A DNA stretch of 62,251 nt from Pyxidicoccus fallax. Its GTDB lineage: Bacteria; Myxococcota; Myxococcia; Myxococcales; Myxococcaceae. Below the pieces are notes generated by a model, which was not told the DNA's origin, ran no database searches, and worked only from the letters and a program-made list of their open reading frames with translations. The stretch is from positions 1-62,251 of the forward strand of contig NZ_JABBJJ010000028.1 of the NCBI RefSeq assembly GCF_012933655.1. Direction: 5' to 3'. This document shows, in pieces, positions 21,624 to 30,371 of this stretch. The first letter of the stretch is position 1; each line of letters begins with the position of its first letter. The position numbers and the translations under genes are program-made.

Positions 21624-21969
21624 GTTCATCCTCCGTTTCGGTACCGGATGGCAGCGATTGCTCGCCGGTCAGGTCTTGGAGCGCGTGGCGGCGCTCATGG
21701 AATCGACACCTGGAGGGATAAGCCCCGCCCCCGCGGGGAACTAGAGGGCACAAAGCCAACGGGCCGTTAACCCAGGATTGATAATCGGGTGCCGTCTTCG
21801 TGGATGTGCCGAGCCCTGCCTGCCGAGGCGCACCCGGGCGACGGCTCCCTCGGCAGGCGGGAGGGGCCGCCGGGTTGAAGAAAAGCCAGGAGGCCGGACG
21901 ACCGAGGTCGAACGGGTGCTGGCATCTCCTTTTCTGGAGTGGCGCGCTTTCGGGGTACAACTCGGCACG
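21624..21969. other. 346-bp divergent intergenic region
   Basis: This lies between the cupin gene (minus) and the binding-protein gene (plus). It contains the second copy of the structured repeat (21843-21937) and, near 21728-21741, a short CCCCGC/GCGGGG hairpin. I see no convincing -10/-35 pair and no gene; the open frame through it is in the wrong style of codon use. Confidence 0.5.
21843..21937 (+). repeat. Structured intergenic repeat, copy 2
   Basis: A 95-bp relative of 16459-16554. Its two base-pairing regions have changed together: the outer arms AGAAAAG and CTTTTCT remain complementary although they differ from copy 1, and the CCAG/CTGG core is kept. The copy ends 33 bp before the start of the binding-protein gene, so it would lie in that gene's leader. 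Confidence 0.65.
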
Positions 21970-23673
21970 GTGGCTTCGCGCGCTCGACTCCGGTGGTCAT
22001 TCCTCCTGCTGGTCCTGGCGGCCACGGCCTGCGGGCCGTGCGGCTTCCAGCCAGACCCCGGCGTGAAGGTGGTGGTGCCGTCCATGCCCACCACGCTGGA
22101 CTGGAGCCACTCGGACCCGGAGAGCTGGGCGAACTATCCGGTGATGCTCGCCACGCAGCGCGGGCTCACGGAGCTGGGCTCGGACTACGCCGTGCGGCCC
22201 GGACTGGCCGAGCGGTGGGAGCGCGTCACGGATGCGCAGGGCCGAGAGGTCTACACGTTCCACCTGCGGCGGGACGTGAACTGGTCGGATGGCTCGCCGC
22301 TCACCGCGCGCGACTTCGTCGTGGGCTGGAGGCGCGCGCTGCGCGGACGTGAGCGCGGGGAGATGGTGGACCTGGCGGGCGCGGCCGAGGCGCTGGCCGC
22401 GCAGGAGCGCGGTGCTCCCGAGGCGGAAGTGCGCGCGGCGCTGGAGCGCGTAGGCGTGGTGGCCGTGGACGCGCACACCCTGCGGGTGACGCTGGCCCGG
22501 CCGCGAAGCTACTTCCTGGCCCGCGTGGCCAACGTCTACATCTTCTATCCTGCGCCCGCGGCGGACCTGGCGGGCAAGTCGGACGAGGAGGTCCGCGACT
22601 ACTTCGACCGGCCGCGCGATGGGCGCCCGTTGGCGCTCGGACCGTACCGCGTGGAGCGGTGGGACCGCGCCGGAGAGCGCGTGCGGCTGGTCTACAACCC
22701 GGCCACGGCGTTCCCTCCGCCGATGCAGCCCGGTGAGACGCCCGCGCCGGTGATTACGCTGATGAAGTCGGAGATTGGCCCGGCGCTGTACGAGCGTGGC
22801 CGGGTGGACTTCGTCTTCATGGACAGCGCCGCGGCGCTGCGCGTGAGCCGGCCGGAGGACCTGCAGCGCGAGCCGCTGCTGTCCACGTACTTCCTCGCGT
22901 TCAACACGGAGCGGCCTCCGCTGAACCGGCCCGAGGTGCGGCGCGCGCTGGCGAAGGCGCTGGACCGCGAGGCGCTGGTGGCGGGGCTGCTGCCGGCGGC
23001 GCGTCCGTCCAACGTGCTGCTGCCTCCGGACCTGCCGGGGGCCGCGACGACGGAGGAGGCCGCTCGCCTGCCGCGCTTCGACGCGGAGGCCGCTCGGAAG
23101 GAGCTGGCCGGAGTGCCAGGGCTGGACCGGCCGCTGCGGCTCGTCTACCGGCAGGGCGACGGGTTCCTCCCGGAGGTCGCCATCGCCGAGCGGGTGGTGG
23201 CACAGCTCGCGCGCGTGGGGGTGACGGTGGTGCTGGAGGCGCGCTCGGATTTCTCGGCGGAGATTGCCCGGCGCTCGGCGCAGGGGCCGCGCACGTATGA
23301 CCTGTACCTGCGCCGCCTCGGCGGCGACTACGCGCACCCGAATACGTTCTTCACGCTGTTCGAAAAGGAAGGCAACCACCAGACGGGCTGGGAGACGCAG
23401 GCGGGCGGCGAGCCCATGGCCCGCTTCGAGCGGCTGCTGGAGGCGGGAGACGGAGAGCCGGACGAGGCGAAGGCGCGCGAGTTCTACGCGCGGGCCCAGG
23501 AGGTGCTGGTCGGCGAGCAGGCGGTGATTGCGCCCATCTACCACCCGGACCGGTACTTCCGTGCGCGCGCTCGGCTGCGCGGGCTCGACGTGGACCCGTT
23601 CAACTTCCTCGCGCTGCGCACGCTGCGATTGGGGCCGAACGCAGCGGGTGCCCAGGCCGAGGTCACGCGATGA
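21970..23673 (+). CDS. Peptide ABC transporter substrate-binding lipoprotein (SBP family 5)
   Basis: A 567-residue OppA/DppA-type binding protein that would capture peptides in the periplasm. It opens with a probable lipoprotein signal (LLLVLAATAC) and holds the family pattern: WSDGSPLTARDFVVGWRRAL, a stretch on LGPYRVERWDRAGERV, and FFTLFEKEGNHQTGW near the C-terminus. The GTG at 21970 is chosen as the start of the signal peptide; no strong ribosome-binding site is visible. It is followed by two permease genes. No ATPase is encoded here. Confidence 0.88.
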   Translation: MASRARLRWSFLLLVLAATACGPCGFQPDPGVKVVVPSMPTTLDWSHSDPESWANYPVMLATQRGLTELGSDYAVRPGLAERWERVTDAQGREVYTFHLRRDVNWSDGSPLTARDFVVGWRRALRGRERGEMVDLAGAAEALAAQERGAPEAEVRAALERVGVVAVDAHTLRVTLARPRSYFLARVANVYIFYPAPAADLAGKSDEEVRDYFDRPRDGRPLALGPYRVERWDRAGERVRLVYNPATAFPPPMQPGETPAPVITLMKSEIGPALYERGRVDFVFMDSAAALRVSRPEDLQREPLLSTYFLAFNTERPPLNRPEVRRALAKALDREALVAGLLPAARPSNVLLPPDLPGAATTEEAARLPRFDAEAARKELAGVPGLDRPLRLVYRQGDGFLPEVAIAERVVAQLARVGVTVVLEARSDFSAEIARRSAQGPRTYDLYLRRLGGDYAHPNTFFTLFEKEGNHQTGWETQAGGEPMARFERLLEAGDGEPDEAKAREFYARAQEVLVGEQAVIAPIYHPDRYFRARARLRGLDVDPFNFLALRTLRLGPNAAGAQAEVTR

Positions 23674-23798
23674 GGGCTGGGACAGTGCAGCGATACGCAG
23701 TGGCCTCGTGTTTCCTCACCGCGTCGAGCGTGCCCTTCCTCTCGCGGATGCGAAATGACCTGCTGCGTGGGCATCGCCTCGCTGGGGTGACGCCATGA
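23670..23798 (+). CDS. Possible 42-residue coupled small ORF
   Basis: A short frame whose ATG overlaps the binding-protein stop (ATGA at 23670) and whose TGA overlaps the permease start (ATGA at 23795). Such double coupling is what a real gene in an operon shows. The product has a weakly hydrophobic middle (ASCFLTASSVPFL) and a basic end. It could equally be a translation bridge or chance, since the high GC favours open frames. Confidence 0.3.
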   Translation: MRAGTVQRYAVASCFLTASSVPFLSRMRNDLLRGHRLAGVTP

Positions 23799-24679
23799 GG
23801 GCCATCGCGCAGCGACTGGCACGGCAGCTGGTGCTGGTGCCCGTGGTGGCGGTGGCCTCGTACTTCCTCATGGCCGCGCTGCCGCTCACCACCGAGACGG
23901 ACGCGAAGCGCCAGGTGTCCAAGGAGCTGGCCGCTTCGTACCAGCGGGACCTCGGCATCGGCGAGCCGCTGGGCTTCCTGCGCCCCTGGGAGAAGCTCTT
24001 CCGGGGCGAGCGGCTGGGCACCAGCGCGCAGGGCATCACCGGCGACGAGCTGCTCCTGAAGCTCTCCGGCAGCGTGGGCGTGGGATTGATGGCGCTGCCG
24101 CTCGCGCTCGCCTGGGCGCTGGGCTTCGCGCTGCTGCGCACGCGGTGGCGCCGGGGCCGCTGGGCGGCGCTCGGTGACGCGGTGCCGGCGGTGGCCTTCG
24201 GCACGCCCGTGTTCATCCCCGCGCTGCTGCTGGCGCCCGCGGTGGTGGAGCGCGGCCACATGCTGCCGGAGCTGTGCGCGGCGCTCGTCACCTCGGTCTG
24301 GCCCGGCATCTTCCTGGGCACGCTCGTCGGCGACGCGCTGGAGACGGAGCTGTCCCGCGACTACGTGCGCACCGCGCTGGGGAAGGGGCTCGCGCAGGGC
24401 ACGGTGCTGCGCCGCCACGTGCTCCCCAACGTGTGGCCCGCGCTGCTGGACGCGGTGGGGCCGGTCGCCACCTCGCTGCTGGCCGGCTCATTCGCCGCGG
24501 AGCGCGTCTTCGGCCTGCCGTACTTCGGCCAGCTCTACGTGCTGGCGGTGCTCAACAAGCAGGTGGCCGTCGTCGTGGTGGCCACCACCACCTTCGCCTC
24601 GCTGCTCGTCTTCGTGAGCCTCGCGGTGGAGGTGCTGCGCTACGTCGTGGACCCGCGCTCCCGGGAGGCCACGGCATGA
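23795..24679 (+). CDS. Peptide ABC transporter permease (DppB-type)
   Basis: A 294-residue inner-membrane protein with about six membrane segments and the binding-protein-dependent transport EAA-type loop near residues 190-215 (RTALGKGLAQGTVLRRHVLPN), which contacts the ATPase. It shows the long first periplasmic segment typical of DppB/OppB. Its end overlaps the next permease by 4 nt (ATGA). Confidence 0.88.
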   Translation: MRAIAQRLARQLVLVPVVAVASYFLMAALPLTTETDAKRQVSKELAASYQRDLGIGEPLGFLRPWEKLFRGERLGTSAQGITGDELLLKLSGSVGVGLMALPLALAWALGFALLRTRWRRGRWAALGDAVPAVAFGTPVFIPALLLAPAVVERGHMLPELCAALVTSVWPGIFLGTLVGDALETELSRDYVRTALGKGLAQGTVLRRHVLPNVWPALLDAVGPVATSLLAGSFAAERVFGLPYFGQLYVLAVLNKQVAVVVVATTTFASLLVFVSLAVEVLRYVVDPRSREATA

Positions 24680-25488
24680 GCCGCATTCCGCCTCGCGCGC
24701 GCTTCGGCCTCGTGCTGCTCGTGGGCCTCGGCCTCCTCAGCCTCATCGCCGGCCGCCTCTTCCCGGACGTCCTCTCCAGCACGTGCCCGCTCGGCATGGA
24801 CCCCACGCGCCCGGACCGCACCGTGTGCGAGCTGGCCTTCGGCGGCCTCTGGGTCTCCCTCGCGGTGGGCCTCGCCGCCGGTGCCCTGTCCACGCTCATC
24901 GGCCTCACCGTGGCCGCCGTGGCCCGCCTGTCCGGTGGCACCGGGGAGCAGCTCATCCTGCGCGCCGTGGACGCCGTCTTCGCGCTGCCCGACGTGCTCG
25001 TCGTCATGGTGCTCCAGCTCGCGGGCCAGTCCCTCTCCGACGCGGGACAGGCCGGCGGACTGGGCCCCTTCGGCCTCATGGTCGCCTCGCTCGCCCTCGT
25101 CGGCTGGGCGGGCCCCGCGCGCATGTTCCGCAACCGGCTGGCCACCCTCGAAGCCCAGGAGTACGTCACGGCCGCCCGCGCGCTCGGCGGGGGAGGGGCA
25201 CACCTGCTGCGCGTCCACCTGTGGCCCGCGCTGCGCCCCTTCGCGCTCGCCGTCTTCCTCAGCCGCCTGCCGGCCGCCATCCTCACCGAGTCCACCGTGA
25301 GCTTCTTCGGCATCGCCCGCATGGAGCCCATGTCCCTGGGCCGCTATCTCGGCACCAGCTACGCCGCCCTCATCTACGAGGGCGGTGGCCGCGTCGTGCT
25401 CCCCGCGTGGGCCCTGCTGGTCCTCCTCGTCCTCGGCGCCTCGCTCGCTTCCCAGGCACTCTCGGCGACCCCGCGCCGCGCCGCTTGA
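24676..25488 (+). CDS. Peptide ABC transporter permease (DppC-type)
   Basis: The second permease of the heterodimer, 270 residues with about five or six membrane segments. The EAA loop reads EYVTAARALGGGGAHLLRVH, ending in LWPALRP. A periplasmic pair of Cys (STCPLG and RTVCEL, about 37 and 50) could form a disulphide. No ATP-binding subunit follows, so the ATPases must be elsewhere in the genome. Confidence 0.88.
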   Translation: MSRIPPRARFGLVLLVGLGLLSLIAGRLFPDVLSSTCPLGMDPTRPDRTVCELAFGGLWVSLAVGLAAGALSTLIGLTVAAVARLSGGTGEQLILRAVDAVFALPDVLVVMVLQLAGQSLSDAGQAGGLGPFGLMVASLALVGWAGPARMFRNRLATLEAQEYVTAARALGGGGAHLLRVHLWPALRPFALAVFLSRLPAAILTESTVSFFGIARMEPMSLGRYLGTSYAALIYEGGGRVVLPAWALLVLLVLGASLASQALSATPRRAA

Positions 25489-25501
25489 GGGGCCCGTCAC
25501 G

Positions 25502-25576
25502 GGTGGGAGAAGCACCGCTTTCCTGAGGAATTCCCACCGATGGGAGGTGCGTTTCCATCTCACGGAAACCTTTTCC
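25502..25576 (+). promoter_or_regulatory. Hairpin-rich gap before the receiver gene
   Basis: Two inverted repeats lie in the 104-bp gap: GGTGGGA (25502-25508) with TCCCACC (25532-25538), and GTTTCC (25551-25556) with GGAAAC (25564-25569) followed by CTTTTCC. The second may be a terminator for the transporter operon. Function is unproven. Confidence 0.35.
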
Positions 25577-25592
25577 CCAGACCGGTGCCTTC

Positions 25593-26054
25593 ATGTCCCT
25601 GCCCACCATCGAAGAGCTTCCCCTCACCACCGGACTCGATCGCGACGAGCGCAAGGAGCGCACCGACGAGCTGAAGCTGGAGCCCGCGCGCGGCGCGGTG
25701 CTGGTCGTGGAGGATGACCCGACGCACCGGGAAATCCTCGTGGAGATGCTCGCGGGCTGGGGCTACGAGCCGCTGCCGGTGGGCAGCGCCGAGGAGGCCG
25801 AGTTCGCCGTGCGCAACAAGCGCATGGACGCGGCCATCGTCGACGTCTTCCTCCCCGGCCGCAGCGGCGCCACGCTGATGTCCCGCCTGCGCGAGCGCTT
25901 CCCCCAGTCCGTCCTCATCGGCGTCAGCGCCATGAGCGACGCGGCCATGGCGCGCAAGTGCAAGGGCCTGGGCGCGGACCTCTTCATCGGCAAGCCCCTC
26001 AACCCCGAGAAGCTCGCCGAGGCGCTCCAGTCCAAGCACACGAGCTGGCACTGA
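25593..26054 (+). CDS. Single-domain response regulator (receiver only)
   Basis: A 153-residue protein with a 32-residue N-terminal extension and one CheY-like receiver domain. The acidic pocket is Glu40-Asp41-Asp42, the phosphorylation site Asp84 (AIVDVFLPG), the switch Ser112 (VSAMSD) and the conserved Lys134 (IGKPL). There is no output domain, so it must signal by protein contact. No histidine kinase is adjacent. Myxobacteria carry many such orphan receivers. Confidence 0.92.
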   Translation: MSLPTIEELPLTTGLDRDERKERTDELKLEPARGAVLVVEDDPTHREILVEMLAGWGYEPLPVGSAEEAEFAVRNKRMDAAIVDVFLPGRSGATLMSRLRERFPQSVLIGVSAMSDAAMARKCKGLGADLFIGKPLNPEKLAEALQSKHTSWH

Positions 26055-26121
26055 GGTTGCCGGCACACACAGGGGGCGGGTTCCGGTTGCACCCTCTCCC
26101 CGGACGGCCGATGCTCTTCTC

Positions 26122-26667
26122 GTGAAGACCCTCGCTCCCGGATTCCTGCTGGCCATGCCCCGGCTCGGGGACCCGAACTTCTATCGCTCGGTCATCCTGA
26201 TGATCGAGCACAGCGAGACGGGCTCCATGGGGCTCGTCATCAACCGGGGGGCCCCCCTGACGCTCGGCGAGCTGGCGCGCGGCCAGAGCATGGGCATCGC
26301 CGCCGCGCGCGAGCCGCAGCCCGTCTTCGTGGGCGGGCCGGTGGAGCCGCAGCGCGGCTTCGTCCTTCATGACGACGCGGAAGTGCTGGAGAAGCACCCC
26401 GTCATGCCCGGCCTGTTCCTCAGCGTCACGATGGACGCGCTGGGGCCGCTCTTGGAGAACCCCACGCCCCGCCTGCGCTTCTGCCTGGGCTACGCGGGCT
26501 GGGGCCCCAAGCAGCTCGAGAACGAGATTGCCGAAGGTTCCTGGCTGTTCGCGGACGCCACTGTCGAGGCGGTGCTCGGCCAGGACCCCGCGAAGCTGTG
26601 GGAAACCACTTTGCGTGGCATGGGCGTGGACCCGGCCATGCTGGTGATGGGAAGGGGAATGAACTGA
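26122..26667 (+). CDS. YqgE/AlgH family protein
   Basis: A 181-residue member of UPF0301 (YqgE/AlgH), with PGFLLAMPRLGDPNFYRSV at the N-terminus, MGLVINRG, and FCLGYAGWGPKQLENEI in the second half. AlgH was named for a role in alginate control in Pseudomonas, but its biochemical role is unknown. Translation starts at GTG. The stop TGA shares a base with the ATG of bolA (TGATG), so the genes are coupled. Confidence 0.93.
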   Translation: MKTLAPGFLLAMPRLGDPNFYRSVILMIEHSETGSMGLVINRGAPLTLGELARGQSMGIAAAREPQPVFVGGPVEPQRGFVLHDDAEVLEKHPVMPGLFLSVTMDALGPLLENPTPRLRFCLGYAGWGPKQLENEIAEGSWLFADATVEAVLGQDPAKLWETTLRGMGVDPAMLVMGRGMN

Positions 26668-26924
26668 TGCTCAATGCCGACTTCGTCCGGGACCGCATCC
26701 TGGAAGCCCTGCCGGGCTCCGAGGTGGAGGTTAGAGACACCACCGGGACGGGAGACCATTTCGAGGCCCGCGTGGTGAGTCCCGCGTTCGCGGGAAAACC
26801 CATGGTGCAGCAGCACCAGCTCGTCTATGCGCCACTCCAGCAGTGGCTGAAGACGGGCGAGCTGCACGCCCTCGCACTCAAGACCTATTCGCCCGAGCAG
26901 TGGCAGAAGCTCGGGCAGCGCTAG
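26667..26924 (+). CDS. bolA: BolA family protein
   Basis: An 85-residue BolA-like protein: a small alpha-beta domain with DHFEARVVSPAFAGKPMVQQHQLVY and the C-terminal LHALALKTYSPEQW. The conserved His in ELHALAL is a known iron-sulphur ligand in BolA-glutaredoxin complexes. It starts on the stop of the AlgH gene and is 14 bp before the monothiol glutaredoxin gene, the usual physical partner. Confidence 0.93.
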   Translation: MLNADFVRDRILEALPGSEVEVRDTTGTGDHFEARVVSPAFAGKPMVQQHQLVYAPLQQWLKTGELHALALKTYSPEQWQKLGQR

Positions 26925-26938
26925 AAGGAGACGCAGTC

Positions 26939-27259
26939 ATGACCCCCGAGCTCAAGGCCCGACTGGAGAAGGAGACCCAGTCGCACAAGATCGTCCTCTT
27001 CATGAAGGGCAATGCCCTGTTCCCGCAGTGCGGCTTCTCCGCGCGGGCGCTGCAGCTGTTGCAGCCCTACGGCGAGGTCCACACGGTGGACGTGCTGGCG
27101 GACCCCGAGGTGCGCCAGGGAATCAAGGACTTCACGAACTGGCCGACGATTCCGCAGATCTTCATCAACGGGCAGTTCATCGGCGGCTCCGACATCCTGA
27201 TGGAGCTGGCCGAGCGCGGTGAGCTGGCCGACCTGGTCGCGGGCAAGTCCCCGGCCTGA
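26939..27259 (+). CDS. grxD: Monothiol glutaredoxin (Grx4-type)
   Basis: A 106-residue CGFS-type glutaredoxin. The active site is CGFS at 31-34 (PQCGFSARA), with the glutathione-binding TIPQIFINGQFIGGSD following. These proteins hold a [2Fe-2S] cluster as homodimers or with BolA and deliver it to client proteins. AGAAGGAG lies about 8 nt upstream of the ATG. The AlgH-BolA-Grx4 order suggests a small iron-sulphur transfer operon. Confidence 0.95.
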   Translation: MTPELKARLEKETQSHKIVLFMKGNALFPQCGFSARALQLLQPYGEVHTVDVLADPEVRQGIKDFTNWPTIPQIFINGQFIGGSDILMELAERGELADLVAGKSPA

Positions 27260-27345
27260 GAAGGCTTTTTCCGGCGGCGGGGGAGGGGGAGACCGCTTCC
27301 CCCCGCAGCGGCTAGGATGGGTGGCCGCTGCCGGAAGGAACCGCC

Positions 27346-28767
27346 GTGGCCACCGCTACACAGCCCAACACCCCCGAGAAGAAGGACGAGTCCGTCGAAG
27401 CGCCGGGAACCCCGGCCGCCTCCGGGAACGTCGTCATCCCCGACACGAACGCCGCCGTCGCGCTGCCGGCCACCTCGCCCCAGGCGGTGGTGGACCCGGA
27501 TGACCTCGTCGCCACGGCGAAGACGCCCACGCTCATGGAGAAGGTGCAGGAGTTCCGCACCCGCCACGAGAAGTGGGAGATGGCCGCGTTCTTCTTCGGC
27601 GGCTTCATCTACGACATCGTCTCGCTCAGCCGCATCGACGACACGCTGACGCTCGTGCAGAGCTTCGCGTACCTCGTCATCCTCACGTCGCTGCTGCTCC
27701 TGGAGCAGCGCTTCCCGGACGGCACCGAGCCGCCGAAGCTGCTCGCGAAGGTGTGGCGCTGGCGCGAGGACGCGGTGCACTTCTTCTTCGGAAGCCTGCT
27801 CAGCGTCTTCATGCTGCTGCTGTTCAAGGCCACCTCGGGCGTCATGCCCTACCTCTTCGTGGTGGGCCTGTTCGCGCTGCTGGTGGCCAACGAATTGCCG
27901 CGCTTCCGGCAGGTGGGCCCCGTCATCCGCGTGGTGCTGCTCAGCCTGTGCGTGACGCTGTACTTCGCGTGCCTCCTGCCGGTGGTCATCGGCCGCATGG
28001 GCTTCTGGGTGTTCCTGCTGGCGGTGGCCCTGGGCAGCGCGAGCGTCTTCGGGCTGATGCGCGTGATTCAGCGCTGGCGCCCGGACGTGGAGTTCCTCGT
28101 GCGCAACGTGGCCATCCCCGGCTTCGGCGTGCAGGCCGCGATGCTGGTGCTGTACCTGGTGGGCGTGATTCCGCCGCTGCCGGTGGCCGTGCAGTTCGCG
28201 GGCATCTACCACAAGGTGGAGCGCGTGAGCCCCGGCGTGTACTACCTGTCCTCGGTGGACGAGAGCATCTGGTACAAGCCGTGGACGTGGTTCGGCCCGG
28301 ACTTCGTCATGCAGCCGGGTGACAAGCCCAACTACTTCTTCCGCATCTTCGCGCCCAAGGGCTTCGCGCCGTACCGCGTGCGCGTGCGCTGGTACTACGA
28401 CCACCCGGAGAAGGGCTGGACGACGAACGGCAGCGGCCACATGGCCAGCGTCAGCAGCAACGGCACGGACGGCGGCTACCGCTACTACGCCAACACGTCC
28501 AACCTGAAGCCGGGTGACTGGCGCGTGGTGCTGGAGACGGAGGACGGGCACGAAATCCACCGCATCAACTTCTCCGCCGGCCCCAGCCAGCGCACCGAGC
28601 CCCGCGAGTACGCGGTGGAGGTCTCCACGCTGAAGGAGGTCAAGCCGCTGCCGCTGGAGGAGTTCCTGGCGACGCGCAAGACGCCCGCGAAGCCGGGTGA
28701 GCCCACGCCGCAGGCCGGTGGGACGGGCACCGAGCCCGCCCCGCAGGCGGCGGGGACGGCGCCGTAG
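27346..28767 (+). CDS. Polytopic membrane protein with DUF2914 domain
   Basis: A 473-residue protein. Residues 1-75 are Pro/Ala/Thr-rich and cytoplasmic-looking; about 80-290 hold seven or so membrane segments (FGGFIYDIV, YLVILTSLLLL, SLLSVFMLLLF, YLFVVGLFALLV and others). A soluble C-terminal domain ends in GDWRVVLETEDGHEIHRI, typical of DUF2914, then a Pro/Ala tail. The start is GTG with GGAAGGAACC upstream. The function of the family is unknown. It converges with the peptidase gene at 28790. Confidence 0.88.
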   Translation: MATATQPNTPEKKDESVEAPGTPAASGNVVIPDTNAAVALPATSPQAVVDPDDLVATAKTPTLMEKVQEFRTRHEKWEMAAFFFGGFIYDIVSLSRIDDTLTLVQSFAYLVILTSLLLLEQRFPDGTEPPKLLAKVWRWREDAVHFFFGSLLSVFMLLLFKATSGVMPYLFVVGLFALLVANELPRFRQVGPVIRVVLLSLCVTLYFACLLPVVIGRMGFWVFLLAVALGSASVFGLMRVIQRWRPDVEFLVRNVAIPGFGVQAAMLVLYLVGVIPPLPVAVQFAGIYHKVERVSPGVYYLSSVDESIWYKPWTWFGPDFVMQPGDKPNYFFRIFAPKGFAPYRVRVRWYYDHPEKGWTTNGSGHMASVSSNGTDGGYRYYANTSNLKPGDWRVVLETEDGHEIHRINFSAGPSQRTEPREYAVEVSTLKEVKPLPLEEFLATRKTPAKPGEPTPQAGGTGTEPAPQAAGTAP

Positions 28768-28779
28768 CACCGTCCCTTC

Positions 28780-28812
28780 GGAAGGCCGCCTACTTCTTCT
28801 TGGCGGCCTTCC
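28780..28812. terminator. Bidirectional terminator between convergent genes
   Basis: A perfect 11-bp stem, GGAAGGCCGCC (28780-28790) with GGCGGCCTTCC (28802-28812). The loop TACTTCTTCTT contains the stop and last Lys codons of the peptidase gene, so the terminator overlaps that coding end. Confidence 0.65.
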
Positions 28813-30337
28813 ACACGGACTTCATCCACGCCTCCACGTCCCTGGCCTCGCGCGGAATCTTCGCGGAGAGCACCTTGCAGCCGCGCTCGGTGACGACGAC
28901 GTCATCCTCGATGCGCACGCCGATGCCGCGGTAGCGCTTGGGCACGGTGAGGTCGTCCGGCTGGAAGTACAGGCCGGGCTCCACCGTCAGCACCATGCCC
29001 GGCTGGAGCTTGCCGTACTTGTACGCCTCCTGCCGGGCCTGCGCGCAGTCGTGCACGTCCAGGCCCAGCATGTGGCTGACGTTGTGCAGCGAGTAGCGCT
29101 TGTAGAACTGGTGCTCGTCCTTGAGCGCGTCCTCCGCGTCCTCGAGGATGCCCAGCGCCTCCAGGCCTTCGGCGAGCACGCGCATGGCCACGCGGTTGGG
29201 CTCCATGAAGTCGTTGCCCGGCTTCACGGCCTTGATGGCCTGCGTCTGCGCCTCCAGCACCAGCTCGTAGATTTCGCGCTGCTCCTTGGAGAACTTCCCG
29301 GAGATGGGCAGCGTGCGGGTGATGTCCGCGGTGTAGAGCGTCTGTCCCTCGACGCCCGCGTCCAGCAGCAGCAGGTCGCCGGGCACCAGCGGGCCGTCGT
29401 TGTGGCGCCAGTGCAGCACGCACGCGTGCGCGCCGCTGGCGGCGATGGTGTTGTAGCCCACGTCGTTGCCCTCCACGCGGGCGCGGAGGTTGAAGATGCC
29501 CTCCACGTAGCGCTCCGTCTTCGCCGTCTTCAGGCCGCGGATGACGTCCTCGAAGCCGCGATGGGTGGAGTCGATGGAGGCCTGCAGCTCGCTCAGTTCC
29601 TGCGCGTCCTTGAGCAGCCGCATCTCCGACAGCGCCTGGGCCAGCTGCTTGTCGCGCTCGCCGCCCTCGGACACCGTGGTGTCCACCATGGGCGAGTAGC
29701 CACGCAGCACGCGCGTGGGGCGGCTCACCGCGCCGCTGAGGCCGGAGAGGTAGCTCGTCAGCTCGTTGAGGCCGCGCGCCTCGTCCACGGCGTAGCGGGC
29801 CTTGCTCTCCGGCACGCCCAGGCGCGGGCCCTCCCACAGCTCACCCTTGCGGCGGTCCGTGAAGAAGGTGGCGTCGCTGCGGCCCGGGTTGGGCTCCACG
29901 AAGAGGATGTCCGTGTGGCCGCCCCCCTCCTTGGGCTGGAGGACGAGGACGCAGTCCGGCTCCATGTTGCCGGAGAGGTAGTAGAAGTCGGTGCCCGGCC
30001 GGAAGCGGTAGTAGGTGTCGTTGGCGCGCACCTTCTCGTGGCCGGTGGGGATGATGAGCGTCTCGCCGGGAAACAGCTTGGAGAGCGCCTTGCGGCGGGC
30101 GCGGAACGCGGCGGCGTTCTTGAGCTTCGGCGGCAGCTTCTTCGCCTGCGGCTTCCAGCGCTTCATCATGAAGTCGAGCAGGGCCGGGGGCGGCACCGTG
30201 TCGTGGCTGGCGGGCTTCGCGGGCGCGGCCTGGGGGGCCTGCGGCTCCGAGGTGACGAGGGGCTGCTGCTCACCGATGGCGGGCTGCACGGTGCCGTCGG
30301 CGACGGTGGAGGTGGCGGAAGGGTTGGACGTGGCCAT
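28790..30337 (-). CDS. pepP: Xaa-Pro aminopeptidase (M24B)
   Basis: Removes an N-terminal residue that precedes proline. The 515-residue protein has an N-terminal extension of about 60 residues, an AMP_N-type domain (GTDFYYLSGNMEPDCVLVLQP), then a pita-bread metallopeptidase domain. Di-metal ligands are visible: Asp in LLDAGVE, Asp in YTADITRT, His in NVSHMLGLDVHD, and Glu in TVEPGLYF and IEDDV. It lies 34 bp downstream of rsmE on the same strand, probably in one transcript. With the prolyl oligopeptidase it suggests capacity for proline-rich peptides. Confidence 0.94.
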   Translation of the reverse strand: MATSNPSATSTVADGTVQPAIGEQQPLVTSEPQAPQAAPAKPASHDTVPPPALLDFMMKRWKPQAKKLPPKLKNAAAFRARRKALSKLFPGETLIIPTGHEKVRANDTYYRFRPGTDFYYLSGNMEPDCVLVLQPKEGGGHTDILFVEPNPGRSDATFFTDRRKGELWEGPRLGVPESKARYAVDEARGLNELTSYLSGLSGAVSRPTRVLRGYSPMVDTTVSEGGERDKQLAQALSEMRLLKDAQELSELQASIDSTHRGFEDVIRGLKTAKTERYVEGIFNLRARVEGNDVGYNTIAASGAHACVLHWRHNDGPLVPGDLLLLDAGVEGQTLYTADITRTLPISGKFSKEQREIYELVLEAQTQAIKAVKPGNDFMEPNRVAMRVLAEGLEALGILEDAEDALKDEHQFYKRYSLHNVSHMLGLDVHDCAQARQEAYKYGKLQPGMVLTVEPGLYFQPDDLTVPKRYRGIGVRIEDDVVVTERGCKVLSAKIPREARDVEAWMKSVWKAAKKK

Positions 30338-30371
30338 GGCGTGTGACTCTTGAACAACGCCCGGCGGCCCT

